Source: Prorocentrum cordatum (Eukaryota; Sar; Dinophyceae; Prorocentrales; Prorocentraceae). From it: a stretch of 62,000 nucleotides of DNA. Location of the stretch: the NCBI GenBank assembly GCA_963575745.1, contig CAUYUJ010013891.1:385500-447499 (forward strand), given 5' to 3'. The notes below the pieces were generated by a model that did not search any database, was not told the origin of the DNA, and saw only the letters and a program-made list of their open reading frames with translations. This document shows positions 32,331 to 42,902 of this stretch, one piece after another; position 1 is the stretch's first letter; every line of letters starts with the position of its first letter. A program made the position numbers and the translations under genes.

Positions 32331-32532
32331 CGCGCGCGCCGTTGCCGCCTCGCCCCCCCGCGCCGCCGCCTCGAGGCTGACCTGTGTCCTCGTGCGCCTG
32401 GCTCCTTCTTTCGCGAGACCTTCTTGGACAATTGGGGCGCCGTTGCGGCCGCGCCGGCGCCCTTCCGCCCGACCCCGCTTTTTCCGTTTCCTTGGTGGTC
32501 GCTCTTGATTGGCCTTCGGAAGTGGAGACGGG
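32331..32532 (+). repeat. Split direct repeat B2 (right terminus)
   Basis: Second copy of B1. Similarity stops at gagacgggc, which marks the probable right end of the element. Confidence 0.82.
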
Positions 32533-33544
32533 CTATACTTACGTTAGTATATTAGCCCATTACGTTCTCATTGCAGACATGTTTTGGCGCATTTCATATC
32601 AACGCTACCCTCTGGCCCAAATCGGGTTCCAGTCCGATGGGGTGTCAGATGCAGTGTGAAGTGGTGTCCTGGCAACGTCGGGTAGAGACGAATGTCGGGA
32701 TGGGGGGGGGGGGGGGGGGGGGGGGTAGAGAGATGAGGGGGCAGGCGAAGCCGCAGTCGCGAGAGGGGCGGGAATAGGGATGAAGGAAGTATTTTCGACT
32801 AGAAGTCAAGAGCGCGCGCCTGGACACGCGGAGGAGGAATGAGGAGCAAAGAGCGGAAAAAAGGGATCAACCAGGAGAGCAGCGTGAAAAAATACGTTTA
32901 AATTTAGACATGGGCAGAAATACGCGTGAAGAAGTGGCAGGAGACAGCCGAGAATTGGGCACACATGGTGGAGATCCATAGCAGGATGGCCCAGGCGAAG
33001 TGAGCGAGGATTGAACATCATGAACAAACAAGAGATATTCATGGAGAGCCTGGCGCAAAGCGAAATATTTGATGACCCAAAAGGGCAAGAGTCGGGTAAA
33101 CACTGTATGCGTGCGTACATCGTTGAATGTGTGAATCGTGAAGTAAGAATAGAAGGGGGCGGGAATGTACCAACACCAAACGTGCCAATGCATGTGTTGA
33201 TACATGAGGCGGGAGCGAGAGCGGGGAGGGTGCAAACAAGAAACGGAGAGAAACGGCGATACTGAAAGCGGGGATGGGGGGGTGGAGGGGGGCAAGGCAT
33301 CAGGGAGGTGGCCGTGTCGGAGCGTTGAAATGTTGACGGGGAGTGCGGAAGAAGGGATGGGAGGGCAGGGGAGGTGAAGGGAGGGTAGTGCTGGAAGAAA
33401 ATGGACAGGGGATAAGAACCAATGGGGGTGCGCTCGCGCCACCTACGACATCTAGCTTATCCCATCCATCCATTCCCATTGCGTTGAAATCGTTGCTATC
33501 CGCGCGTGCCACATTGAGCCTGGAATTCCACAAATACCAAACCG
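32533..33544. other. Unique spacer with a 25-bp G run
   Basis: A pure G run at about 32701-32725, then more AT-rich DNA than the rest of the window. A plus frame at 33011-33265 (84 codons, beginning MNIMNKQEIFMESLAQSEIF) has ordinary composition but no recognisable domain. It is the most protein-like frame of this stretch and could be a chance ORF. Confidence 0.4.
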
Positions 33545-33790
33545 TGGAGGAGGAGGACGAGGATGAGGAACAGGAGGGGGAGGAGGAGGACAAGGACGAG
33601 AAGGAGGAACAGGAACAGGAGGAGGAGGAAAAGGAGGAAGAGGAGGACGAGGATGATGAGGAGGAGGACGAACAGGAACAGGAAGAGGAGGAGGGAAAGG
33701 AGAAAGAGGAGGACGAGGAGGAGGACGAGCAGGAAAGAGGACGATGAGGAACAACAGCAGCAGGAGCAGGAGTGGGAGAAGCGGGGGGAG
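33545..33790 (+). repeat. GGA array with GAC/CAG interruptions
   Basis: Homopurine-rich GGA/GAG triplets, purine strand plus. It encodes Glu-rich frames that are not credible genes. Confidence 0.9.
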
Positions 33791-34649
33791 CAGGATGACC
33801 AAGGGAAACTGGGACAGTGGAGCGGAGCGGGGCGATAACGACGATGAAACATTCGGATCTAGAATAGTTGCCCGCGCTGGGGCGAAAACGTCCTTCGGAA
33901 CGATGAAAGCAACGCGCCGATCTTAATTCATCAACTACTGTAATCTGACGTGCACCAAACAAGTACGCGGAGGGGGACGGGGCACTCCCTGACCATTCGG
34001 GGGAGAGATGCGGGTAGTACTATGCATTTTGAGCACACGTGGACGGGCCTGAAGGAGGTCCTGCTCCTCCCGCTCGCACCGCATTCCCCCCATTGCCCCC
34101 GTGCCCCCTCCCTTCACGCCTCGTCTCAGGCTTCGTTCTCGCCTTTGCCCACGTAGTCATCCTCGTCCTCGTCCTCGGTGTCCTCTCTTTTCTCTGCCCC
34201 CTTATTTGTCCCTTATTCTTTGCCATCCATCTCTCCATTTCTTATCTTCCTCTTTCTCAGACTACCCCCTCCCCCCAGATCTGCCCCCTTTTTTCCCTTC
34301 TCCCGCCTCCATCTAGGCCTCTCCCCCGTGACCCGTTTCCCCTCACCTTTCGTCCCTAGCTTTCCCCTTCTCCCTTCTAGTGGTTTCCAACTCTTTCCCA
34401 GCCCCCCTCCCTCCCCCTCTTCTTCCCCCTTCCTTCACCCCTTCCCTTCCTCCCTCCTCCCCCCCATCGCCCTTCCAGCTCACCGGCCGCCGCTGTGCGA
34501 GTCGGACGGTTTCGGCGCTCCCGCCTGTCTTGGACGGCCTCGGATCAGCCAGCCCGACGGAAGCAAAATGCGGCGGAAGTGGACGGGAAGATGCTTGGAG
34601 CAGGGGAAGGGGGCGGGGGGCAGGGGAGGGGTTGGGATGAGGGGGATGG
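33791..34649. other. Spacer ending in a pyrimidine-rich tract
   Basis: 34160-34480 is strongly C/T-rich on plus (tccccttctcccttc and similar). Near 33938, actgtaatctgacgtgcacc resembles the phrase at 36014, see findings. No gene recognised. Confidence 0.5.
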
Positions 34650-34658
34650 TGGTGGTGG

Positions 34659-34714
<56 letters not shown>

Positions 34715-34780
34715 CTGATGCTGATGCTGATGCTGATGTTGATGTTGATGATGAGGATGATGCTGACGATGATGATGGTG

Positions 34781-34811
<31 letters not shown>

Positions 34812-34830
34812 TGAATATGATGCTGATGGC

Positions 34831-34893
<63 letters not shown>

Positions 34894-35717
34894 AAGCTGA
34901 TGCTGATGCTGATGCTGATGATGTTGCTGATGATGGTGATCAGGATGATGATGCTGATGATGATGATGCTGACGATGATGATGCTGATGATGATGCTACT
35001 GATGGTGACGATGGTGATGATGTTGATGCTGATCTTGATGTTGTTGATGATGATGATGATGGTTACAATGCTGATGCTGATGCTGATGCTGACGCTGGTG
35101 ATGATGCTGATGCCGCTGATGATGATGATGCCGATGCTGATGATGATGGCAGTGATGATGCTGCCTATGATGATAATGATGATGATGATCATCGTCATGA
35201 TGTTGATGCTGATGCTGGTGATGCTGACTATGATGATGATGCTGACGCTGACGCTGATGGTGATGCTGATGATGATTCTGATGATGATGCAGATGATGCT
35301 GTCGATCGTATCGATGATGATGTTGATGGTGATGAAGATCATGCTGATGACGATGCTGATGCAGATGATGATGATGATGATGTTGTTGTTGCTGATGCTG
35401 ATGCTGATTCTGAGGATGATGAGTGTGATCATCCTGATGATGATGCTGATCATGATGACGATGATGATGATGATGATGATACTGGTGATGCTGATGATGG
35501 TGATGCTGATGATGATGTTGGCGGTGATGATTGTGATGCTGATGGCAGTGATGATGATGACGATTGTACTGATGCTGATGATGATGATGGTGATGGTGAT
35601 GAGGAGGAGTATGATGATGATAATGATGATGCTGATGTTGCTGATGATGGTGGTGGTGATAATTATGATGTTGATGCTGATGATGATGATGATGATGATG
35701 GTGATGGTGATGATGTC

Positions 35718-35773
<56 letters not shown>

Positions 35774-35902
35774 GGATCACGATGATGATGCTGATGCTGA
35801 TGGTGATGATGATGATGATGCTGATGCTGCTGATGCTGATGATGCTGATGATGCTGATGCTGCTGATGATGATGGTGATGGTGGTGGTGGTGATGGTGAT
35901 GG

Positions 35903-35946
<44 letters not shown>

Positions 35947-35990
35947 GTGATTGTGGTGGTGGTTGTAGTGGCGATGGTGGTGCAGATGAG
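34650..35990 (+). repeat. GAT array, 1.3 kb
   Basis: Nearly pure GAT at both ends (34660-34710 and 35730-35772, 35905-35945), degenerate in the middle with GCT, GGT and GTT variants. Triplet phase is mostly kept. Its right edge is a short GGA run at 35990-36008. Confidence 0.95.
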
Positions 35991-36121
35991 CAGGAGGAGG
36001 AGGGGGAGGACCACTGTAATCCGACGGCGCACCAACGATGTTGCAATGCACGCTCTTGTCGGGCTCCTTTGAGGGCCTATCTTCGTTGCGGGAAGAGCCC
36101 CGTTGCAAGTCAACTGTCTGA

Positions 36122-36320
36122 AAATCTCCAACCGTGCCAAAGTACCTTCAGTGGGACATCAGCGTCGCGAATCGCCATGACTGCTGTGACCTGACAATCC
36201 CACATCATGCCAGGACATTAATTCCGGGACGTCACTATCGCGAATCAACGTGACCGTGACGCCATGACAATCTTAAACCGTGCCAAAACAACATCTTTGG
36301 AGCGTCATCCATCATAATCT
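36122..36320 (+). repeat. Tandem repeat, about 73-bp unit, nearly three copies
   Basis: Units start near 36122, 36195 and 36268. They share aatc-c-accgtgccaaa, ggga-atca-c-tcgcgaatc and a cgtgac-tgac-ccatgac end. Diverged. Confidence 0.65.
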
Positions 36321-36374
36321 TTGATATTGTTGTAAACGGTTAGGACGAATGTGCGCCGCGCTAAGGCGAGAGCT

Positions 36375-36697
36375 TGTCAACTATTCGATCGCACACGAAG
36401 TCGTCGAACACACTTTATTCTGATTGCGAAGCTTTGCCCAATCGTCCTCGAATTCCTTCTGCGCTATCGCCCTGCGTGCCGAGAAAGGGTAGGCGTATCT
36501 TTTGCCAATTGCGAGAGGCCTCTCGAACTGAATCAGCGTCGGTACATGCTAGCATGGCTTGCTCTATCTGCTGCCTGATGCTACGTGCCGTGCTACACTG
36601 CATGCTGGAAAGGGAAGGGCAGGAGGGGAATGCAACACGTAGTGCTACACGTCTCCAGAAAATATGTAGACATACATCGTATGGGGTACAATTCACA
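36375..36697 (-). repeat. 3' LTR of copia element (323 bp)
   Basis: Direct repeat of 42903-43234. On plus it starts tgtcaact and ends caattcaca; on minus it starts TGTGAATTG and ends AGTTGACA, so it has TG...CA ends. Shared blocks include cccaatcgtcctcgaa, gcgagaggcctctcgaactg, ctctatctgctgcctg, gctacgtgccgtgctacact and gcaacacgtagtgctacacg. Confidence 0.92.
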
Positions 36698-37502
36698 CGG
36701 TAAGAAAAGAACACCTATGAATTGAAAGAAGGAACTATTCCCTTCCTCAAGTCTGAACATATTATTCCAGCACCGCGCACAAATCAGCTCGAGAGTATCT
36801 GCGCTCTTGAAGTTAGCAGCTGTAAACCTTTGTCTGGTCACACCTCGGGTCGGTCCAACCTTTGTCTGGTCAAACCTCGGGTCGGATCGACCTTCACTGT
36901 TCTTGTCGACTTCAGTGTAGGTGACCTGGCCCATCACTTCCGTGTCGCAGTAGGTCCGCTTCTGCTTCTTTAGATTCTTCTTCGTCTTGCTCTCGTTCGG
37001 GATCTCCGTAGTCTGTGCCCTGTCACGGCACTCCGTAGTAGCCTTCGTCGTTTGTGCCTTGTTACGGCACCCTGAAGTCGCATTTGTAGGTTGCGCCTTG
37101 TCATGGCACATTCCAAAACACATTCCCGTCATTGCATACAATTGCGTTCACTATCCATTTCAGCATGGTCATGTTGGGAATGCTGATCACGATCGTAGGG
37201 GTGTCGTGCTTCACGAAACTCACCAGGCCGTCATCCTCCTTCGTCCGGTACGTGTCCAGGTTGCTTACTCCAGCTGCAATACCAATGAAGCTTGCCGCTG
37301 CCACAGCCTTCTCCACCGCCTTGAGCTTCGGAATGGTATTCTTTTTCTCCTCCATCTTTCTGTCCCTGGCTGTCTTCTTCTTGGCAGCCTTGAACTTGTC
37401 GTCATCAAGCTGATCGTCCCAGATCTGAGGCGGTCGGCCAGTAGCTGTCGCGCCGCCAGCTTCGTGAAGCCGTCGGCAAACTGGCGCTCTGAGCTGACCC
37501 AC
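36593..37502 (-). pseudogene. C-terminal tail of copia polyprotein, with hydrophobic segment and AQTT repeats
   Basis: Beyond RNase H the minus frame 37502-37101 reads DDDKFKAAKKKTARDRKMEE, then AVEKAVAAASFIGIAAGVSN, a hydrophobic stretch. A second frame (37141-36593) has near-repeats CHDKAQPTNATSG, CRNKAQTTKATTE and CRDRAQTTEIPNE, then CDTEVMGQVTYTEVDKN. Standard copia elements end soon after RNase H, so this long tail is extra. Its position before the 3' LTR places it in the element. Function unknown. Confidence 0.5.
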
Positions 37503-37927
37503 TGCCAGCTGGTCGCACTCGCCGTCATGCGTTCCGTCAGCACCTGCACCTCGATGCCAGTCCGCTTGTAGTCGAAGTTGTGCACGTCGGGCTTCTGAGC
37601 GGTGTCGTAGAGAACTTTCGCGTCCATCACGGGCGCGCTCTTGCCAAGCACCTGCATAGTGGCGTGGGGCCTCTGATCCCCGCTCGGGTCGAGCATCAGG
37701 CTGTGGTGCACCTTCACGTATTCAGGAGCGAAAGAAGGATGTACACGTACATGAATCCATGCTGGTTTCGAGAGTACGGATTGCGTGAATGTTCGTATCA
37801 CGCGGCGGGTTTCGCGGATCGAGGGGCCGTGTTCATGTACATAGTTGGGCGCGTACGTGCTTTGTGAGTTCCTTACGTATTCCAGAGCGTCGACTTCGCC
37901 TGCGGCGGACTGGGCCTCGCTAGCCAA
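37265..37927 (-). pseudogene. Copia RNase H
   Basis: A 220-codon frame. It begins SEAQSAAGEVDALEYVRNSQ, the segment with the RNase H Glu, and continues to VLYDTAQKPDVHNFDYKRTG, IEVQVLTERM and WQWVSSERQFADGFTKLAAR with the conserved D-G-xTK end. After about residue 185 the frame is Arg-rich and out of phase, and the true continuation is in the 37502-37101 frame. Confidence 0.85.
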
Positions 37928-38465
37928 CGAGGACTTGCTAACCCTCGGTAGCTTCCACGATCACCAATCAACTACCACGTGCTTGACATTCGCGCCCTTC
38001 AGCACGTCTTCGTGGGTGGCCATGATCAGATAGCCGCCCTGTGAACTTCCGTCCCTCCGTACCGCCCACGCGGTATCCGTCACGCACTCGACAGCCACGT
38101 CGTCCGGATTGTTGCATATTTTGGTAAAGAGCTGGCACACGTCATTGTTCGAGCCTCAGTGTCTTGGCCTGTACGATGACGCAGTCGTTGATCGTGCCCT
38201 GGCCTATGCTGACGGTGCACTGCAGGTGAGGCGCCGCCTGGTTGCTGGGCCACGCTAGACTGCCCATTAGTCCTCGTAGTTGTCGGCGCTCGTTTTTTTT
38301 GATGGGCAACTTGTGGTCGTTCGCCCAAGCCTTCGTGACCCTCATGGGCTTCAGCTTCTTGATGTAGGCTTCGCAACTCAACTGATAATCCCTATCCGGC
38401 CTTCGATTGAGCTGGTTGCCGCAAACATCCATTGACGTATCTCCTGCGATATTCATCATGCCATT

Positions 38466-39200
38466 CTACGTATCCTCACCGGACCTGGAGTTGAATACCT
38501 TCTTGCGCTTCTGGACCCTTGACTCGGCGTGCTTCTCGTTGCTGCCGCCCCCGAGCATGTCGTCGGCATGTAGCCCGATCGCTCCGTCCAGCTTCTTCCC
38601 CTGGGTGCCCTCATGGACGCGGTAGCTGAAAAATAGGCAGGTGTCCAGCGGGGGAATCACGAAGCCGTAGTCGATCATGCGGTTGGTCGCCTCTTCCAAC
38701 CAGAGCCTCAAGGCGTCGCTCAAGCCATACATGCTCTTGAGCAGCCTCATCCTCGTACCCGCCGTGTAGCCGGGCATCCTGCACGCCTCCGCCAGTAGAA
38801 ATACGGAAATGTCACAGTCCTAGGGCTTCCCCTGCAGGAGCGCGGTGCTGACATCGGCTGTGAACAGCGTCCAGTCGTCGATGCGGCTGAACATCACGAT
38901 GAGGTTCTGGCTCAGTCGTGCCATTGTAGGTGATGATTCGGCCAGCTTCCCTGCTATTGCATCTTGGTCACGAAAACCTTGGATGACAAGGCGCGCCTTG
39001 GCCCTGTCGCTGCCATCATCGTTCTTGGACCACTTCAGTAGGAAGCGTGCCCTCAGAACCTTGTTGGGGTCGGTCATCTCGTTTACGTCCTGCTTCCAGA
39101 CTTGGTTCTCGAAAAGCTCTGCAGCTCCCTCCGCTTCGCGTCCGCGACCTTGGCCTTGTCCTCTGCTGTCATATGCTTCTCGGTGAGCTTGCTGGCCGTG
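38466..39200 (-). pseudogene. Copia reverse transcriptase, split over several frames
   Basis: 39077-38820 reads TDPNKVLRARFLLKWSKNDD, then KARLVIQGFRDQDA and WTLFTADVSTALLQGKP; KARLVxxG and the ADVSTALLQG stretch are copia RT motifs, the latter with the motif A Asp. 38777-38466 reads MRLLKSMYGLSDALRLW (motif B region) and IGLHADDMLGGG (motif C, here HADD). 38459-38142 holds the connection with LRGLMGSLAWPSNQAAPHLQ. The breaks at 38819 and 38465 are a stop or frameshift. It copies element RNA into cDNA. Confidence 0.88.
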
Positions 39201-39652
39201 TAGCGCACCTCGTGGTCTAAGTAGAACTCCACGGCCTTGCCGTCAAAGCTCCACCCCTTCGGTATCGCATCGGAGTCCAGAAATGTCACGTCTTCCTGCT
39301 GCACCTCGAGCCGGTCGTAGGGTCCCGCTTTGTGCTCATGTTGAGCAGCAAACGTCCTGATGGGCCCCATCTCCGCTGCATCAAGGTTGCGTCGAGCCAT
39401 TGCGGAGTTGCGCTGCAGCGTCCATGGCTGGGCCGTTGCCTGCCGCTGGTGTTGGTGCTGGCGCTGTCGGCTCCGGCTCCAGATCGGCGTCGTCGTCCGC
39501 AGGGATCGCAGCTGCCTTTGCCGGTGCTGCTGGTGGCTCTGCCGTTGGTCGACTCGGTGACCTTGGCTCGGCTTGTGGCTCCGAACTCTGGGTGCCCGAC
39601 ACCTGTCAAAGCTGGTCCGCCATGGCCTGATCGGGTGTCGGCACTGCCCCAC

Positions 39653-40117
39653 CTACATCCCTTGAGCCTGGCTCGGGCTCCTCGGAGACGTCCACGGGCT
39701 GAGAGAGGTCTCCCTCCGTCGGCCCGGGCAGCAGGCTGTCGTCGGAGAACTGGATGATGCCTCCACGTCGTAGGCCTTGGAGTGTAGCTTGAGCATGTTG
39801 TAGGCTCTCTGGTCATTTTGCCTGGCCGATGGTCTCCACGCTTGGTTGGATCTGGTGGGGACTGCATCGCAACACATTTCGCCATGCGTGATCCAGTACA
39901 CCTTGGGCTGACCATTGTCGTGTAGAGCCACGGTAGTTGGGCCCCTCCAGCGGGAGTTTTGGAGTCGGCTGGCGCCGTGGTCGCGCCAGTAGTAGCACAG
40001 CTCACCCACACTGACCGAGTCGTGAGTGTCGTGCCACTTGTGTAGGAAAGCCTTGCGTAGACGCTCTGTCGAGTCCGCCTTGATGAAAGCAGTCGCTGCT
40101 GCTGCTCGTTGTCGCAT
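39653..40117 (-). pseudogene. Integrase C-terminal region of copia element
   Basis: The frame contains VSVGELCYYWRDHGASRLQN, WRGPTTVALHDNGQPKVYWI and THGEMCCDAVPTRSNQAW, a compact beta-rich pattern as found after the DDE core. The preceding stretch (ADSTERLRKAFLHKWHD) links it to the core. Downstream the frame becomes Ser/Pro-rich. Confidence 0.7.
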
Positions 40118-40334
40118 CGCCTGCTGAAATCCTCCTGGAGGTAGGCCTCCGAGGCGGACATGTGCAGCGTGTCGGCGGAAAGGGAGTCGTTGAGCTCAGG
40201 GTTGTAGCCCAAGCCCAAGGCCCAAGGTGAGGGCTGTAGCCCTTGTGGTGCATCATCCGGTTGTTCTGGTTGGGTACGTAGTCCAGCGCCGTCTTCAGGT
40301 TCTCAATGGCGCGCTCGAGGCCGGTCTCCTCGAA

Positions 40335-40754
40335 TCAGAGCTCGAGCGTCTCTCGAAGTACCTGATGAGCTCGCTCGATGGGTCCAAGCACGTGGTGAGC
40401 CTCTCCAGGCGCCATTCGCATCTTGATGTTATGCTGGCTGGCCCAGCCGAGCATCTCCTGGCTGCACATTGCCCCGCACTCGTCCATGACGAGCGTCTTG
40501 GGCGTGCCGTAGTGTCTGATCCAGGCCTTCTCGATGGATTTGATCGCCTCGCTGGTCGTCTCACGAGCCACGATTCGGCCCTTCTGGAATCGGCACGCTC
40601 CGTCCATCATGTGTTCGATCCTGGCCGATCCTGCTCGCAGCTTGAAGAAGTTGAAGAACTCAAGGTAGAGAGCCTGGTTGAAGGACTTCCAGCTTATCGG
40701 TGCCGTCTTGAGTCGTTGTGACGCCTTGCGGCGCTCAGCGCAGACCGAGCACAC
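40335..40754 (-). pseudogene. Copia integrase core (DDE)
   Basis: A 139-codon frame starting with CSVCAERRKASQRLKTAP (zinc site Cys pair). The RNase H-fold core follows, with Asp in IEHMMDGACRF, Asp in KTLVMDECGAMCSQEML and Glu in GPIERAHQVLRETLE, so all three catalytic acidic residues appear present. It would insert the cDNA into the host genome. A stop follows ETLEL, and the C-terminal part is in other frames. Confidence 0.85.
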
Positions 40755-41653
40755 GTAGCGCCTGGCACACTGGATGACTTCTCGCGCGCACCGGATGCCG
40801 TCAGCATGCGCACGAACGTCTCAGTGTTGGGGTGGCCCAGGTTCTTGTGGAAACGCTCCACGCAGCTGAACACGTTCTTGCCAAACTCGGTCTTCAAGAG
40901 CCTGTTGGCGTAGATGTCCTTCACGTTCTCGTCGTTGAGGGTCACCGGGGTGTGGTAGATGTGCTCCACGGGGTTCTCGTCCTCCTCGAGCCCCAGCACG
41001 AGGAAGAGTGCGTCCTGCGTGTTCGGCTTGCTCAGCAGGTCGCTCTGTATCTTCGCCATTTGGACACCGTAGCTGTCCGCAAACTTTGTCCTGTGCAGGT
41101 TGGTGTCCAGCATCCTGCCCTCGAGCTGCATGTGGTCGTGATCATTGCTGCACTGGTAGTGGTACAGACCTTCGGCGAAACACCGCTCGGTGGTTCGAAT
41201 TTCAGTCCTCTTGCGTGCGGGTCCTTCTCCTGTTAGCTCCAAGCCGGTCATGCACTGGTCGAATAGCGTATGATGTTTTGGAAGGTTATACAGAGTTCTC
41301 GTCTTCCAGCGTCTCGCCGTTGCGGGTTGCTCCACATGTGCGTCTCGACCTGCATTCCACTTCGCGAGGTAGATCTTCCTGCAGAACATCAGGTGTGTGT
41401 TGTGATGCTTTCTCCTATTAGCCTTCGAGCGAGTACGGTCGTCCTCGGTTTTGCAACTGATTTCCTGCATCATTGGCCACAGCCTGCACTCGGGACTCAT
41501 CCAAACGTCGTCCGGCTCCTCCTTTTGAATTGCCCAGAGGAGCTTCAGCTTCGTATGTTTCCGCTTGCCAGGCTGTAGTTCCCTTGCCCTATCCAGGTCG
41601 GTGTTCTCCTCTTTGTAGGCCCTGTCGAAGCCGCTGGCACCTCCGTGCTCCAC
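40694..41653 (-). pseudogene. Copia polyprotein segment with GAG-pre-integrase
   Basis: A 319-codon open frame, the longest in this element. It is charged and of normal composition. Near its end VERFHKNLGHPNTETFVRML is the GAG-pre-integrase signature. The two His of the HHCC zinc site are in FHKNLGH, and the matching CSVC lies in the next frame at about 40745, so a frameshift separates the two halves. The first part corresponds to the linker/protease region, but I could not find a clear DTGA protease motif. Upstream, from about 41740, YYDEDTYQEET then a stop shows that the frame once began further right. Confidence 0.75.
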
Positions 41654-42169
41654 TTGTTGGTCGCCACCGCCGTCGTCGCAGCTGCGGTATTTGTCATCCT
41701 CACCGTGTTATGTTTCCTCCTGGTAAGTGTCCTCGTCGTAGTACTCGTCGACCTGATAGGCTACAGCTCCAGAGCTCGCTCGCTGCGACGCAGCGAGTCC
41801 AGGCCAAACGTCGCCTGCAGTTGGTGAGGGTGAGGTTGTCCCCTATCTGATTCATGATTGGGACAGCTATTACGACAGCAATTGGTACTGTTTGGGAAAA
41901 TTTGCCGATCACATGACACATATGCTTAGCGACAACTCACATTTCAGCCGAGCAGCCCACGACTGGCGACCGAATCATGTAAACGACCAGTCGGGAGACC
42001 CAGACATGAGTGGACAAAGGAACTATATCGTAAAATTCGGTGTCGGTTCTCCTCTGATCAACGCCTGTACGAGGCCGCGCGGGATCAGATAAAGTGGCGA
42101 GAGTTCTGTGCTGAGTTCGCTTTCGGCACTGGCGAGGACGATTTGCTCTAGCGGGAACGCATGGACACC

Positions 42170-42850
42170 CCATGTCAAAAATCGTTTTCACTTCATCCAT
42201 CGTTCCCCCTCGCCCTCCCCTCCTTCCTCCGGCACGTGATTGGCGTGTCTGTTGCGCCATGCATGCGTTTGGTATGCTTTCTCATATCCTGCGCGCGTTT
42301 GGCGCGCCGCGCTCCAACTTTATAACCAATTTCCCCTACGCGCCGCATGGCGTATGGCTTGTACTGATTCATGATGAGTTGTTTACCTTCCTTGTCCAGC
42401 CCACCTCGCCGAGTAAGAGACCATCCCAGCACTTGATCCGGGAGTGAGGTACAATGAGTCCTGATCTGTTTTCCGCCATGCGAAACCTCGTCAAATAGTC
42501 AATCAGGGGTTCCTTCGGCTTGCGAGCCACACGGAAAAGAAACTCTCGAAGTCGGTCGGCAGTTCCGTCATTTGGTCGTACCTGTACGCGCGATCCAGAG
42601 CACCCAGTATATTCGTCCAGCCTTTCGCGTCCTCGATTGCCTTAATGTCTAAATGCTCCACTACGTCCTATGCTCGGCCTCACATGCCTTGCATGATCTC
42701 GAGACCGACGAACTTCTTTATCTTTTCCCCTCGGGCCATTGTTGCGTCGATCTCCACCTTCCTGAAATCCTTGTAGTTCTCCAAGGATCCATGAAACTCG
42801 GGTGCCTGGCCAGCATGCTGTGGAGTGTAACCTTTACTGTTGGATACTTA
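42170..42850 (-). pseudogene. Copia gag remnant
   Basis: Reading minus from about 42850, protein-like pieces are PEFHGSLENYKDFRKVEIDA, KKFVGLEIMQGM, VVEHLDIKAIEDAKGWTNIL followed by GALDRAYRYDQMTELPTDFE, then in another frame VLGWSLTRRGGLDKEGKQLI. The order and the helical character fit the UBN2-type gag of Ty1/copia elements. Stops (after EIMQGM and in SRRNP) and frame changes break it. A CCHC zinc knuckle is not evident. It would form the virus-like particle core of the element. Confidence 0.65.
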
Positions 42851-42884
42851 GCCGCCCGTGGGCGGTCCCATCTTATCCGTGGGG

Positions 42885-42902
42885 CCGCAGTTTCGCTACC
42901 AA
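42885..42902 (-). promoter_or_regulatory. Candidate primer-binding site
   Basis: Directly after the 5' LTR on minus the sequence is TTGGTAGCGAAACTGCGG. A TGG start next to the LTR end matches the CCA end of a tRNA primer, and the TGGTA start is as in sites for initiator tRNA-Met, but the rest would have to be compared with the host tRNA set. Confidence 0.55.

Larger units (their letters stand above)
26411..32532 (+). mobile_element. PAT/DIRS-like tyrosine-recombinase retrotransposon, decayed
   Basis: About 6.1 kb. Its coding order on plus is gag-like helical region, reverse transcriptase, RNase H, tyrosine-recombinase N-terminal part, methyltransferase-like domain. Its ends carry split direct repeats: A1 (26411-26486) at the left, and B1 (31974-32170), A2 (32182-32256), B2 (32331-32532) at the right. 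A1-body-B1-A2-B2 is the known arrangement of PAT and Ngaro elements, and a methyltransferase fits the PAT/DIRS side. The body has frameshifts and stops in every module, so it is inactive as sequenced. Just past the right end, gggctatac and gtatattagccc form a hairpin (32530-32559). Confidence 0.85.

Noticed and set aside
34495-36140. 525- and 531-codon open frames on opposite strands
   Set aside because: Same cause: a 1.3-kb GAT array. No unique domain beyond the array edges.
41190-41205. tRNA T-arm-like ggttcgaat
   Set aside because: No cloverleaf can be drawn around it, and it lies inside the copia polyprotein region.
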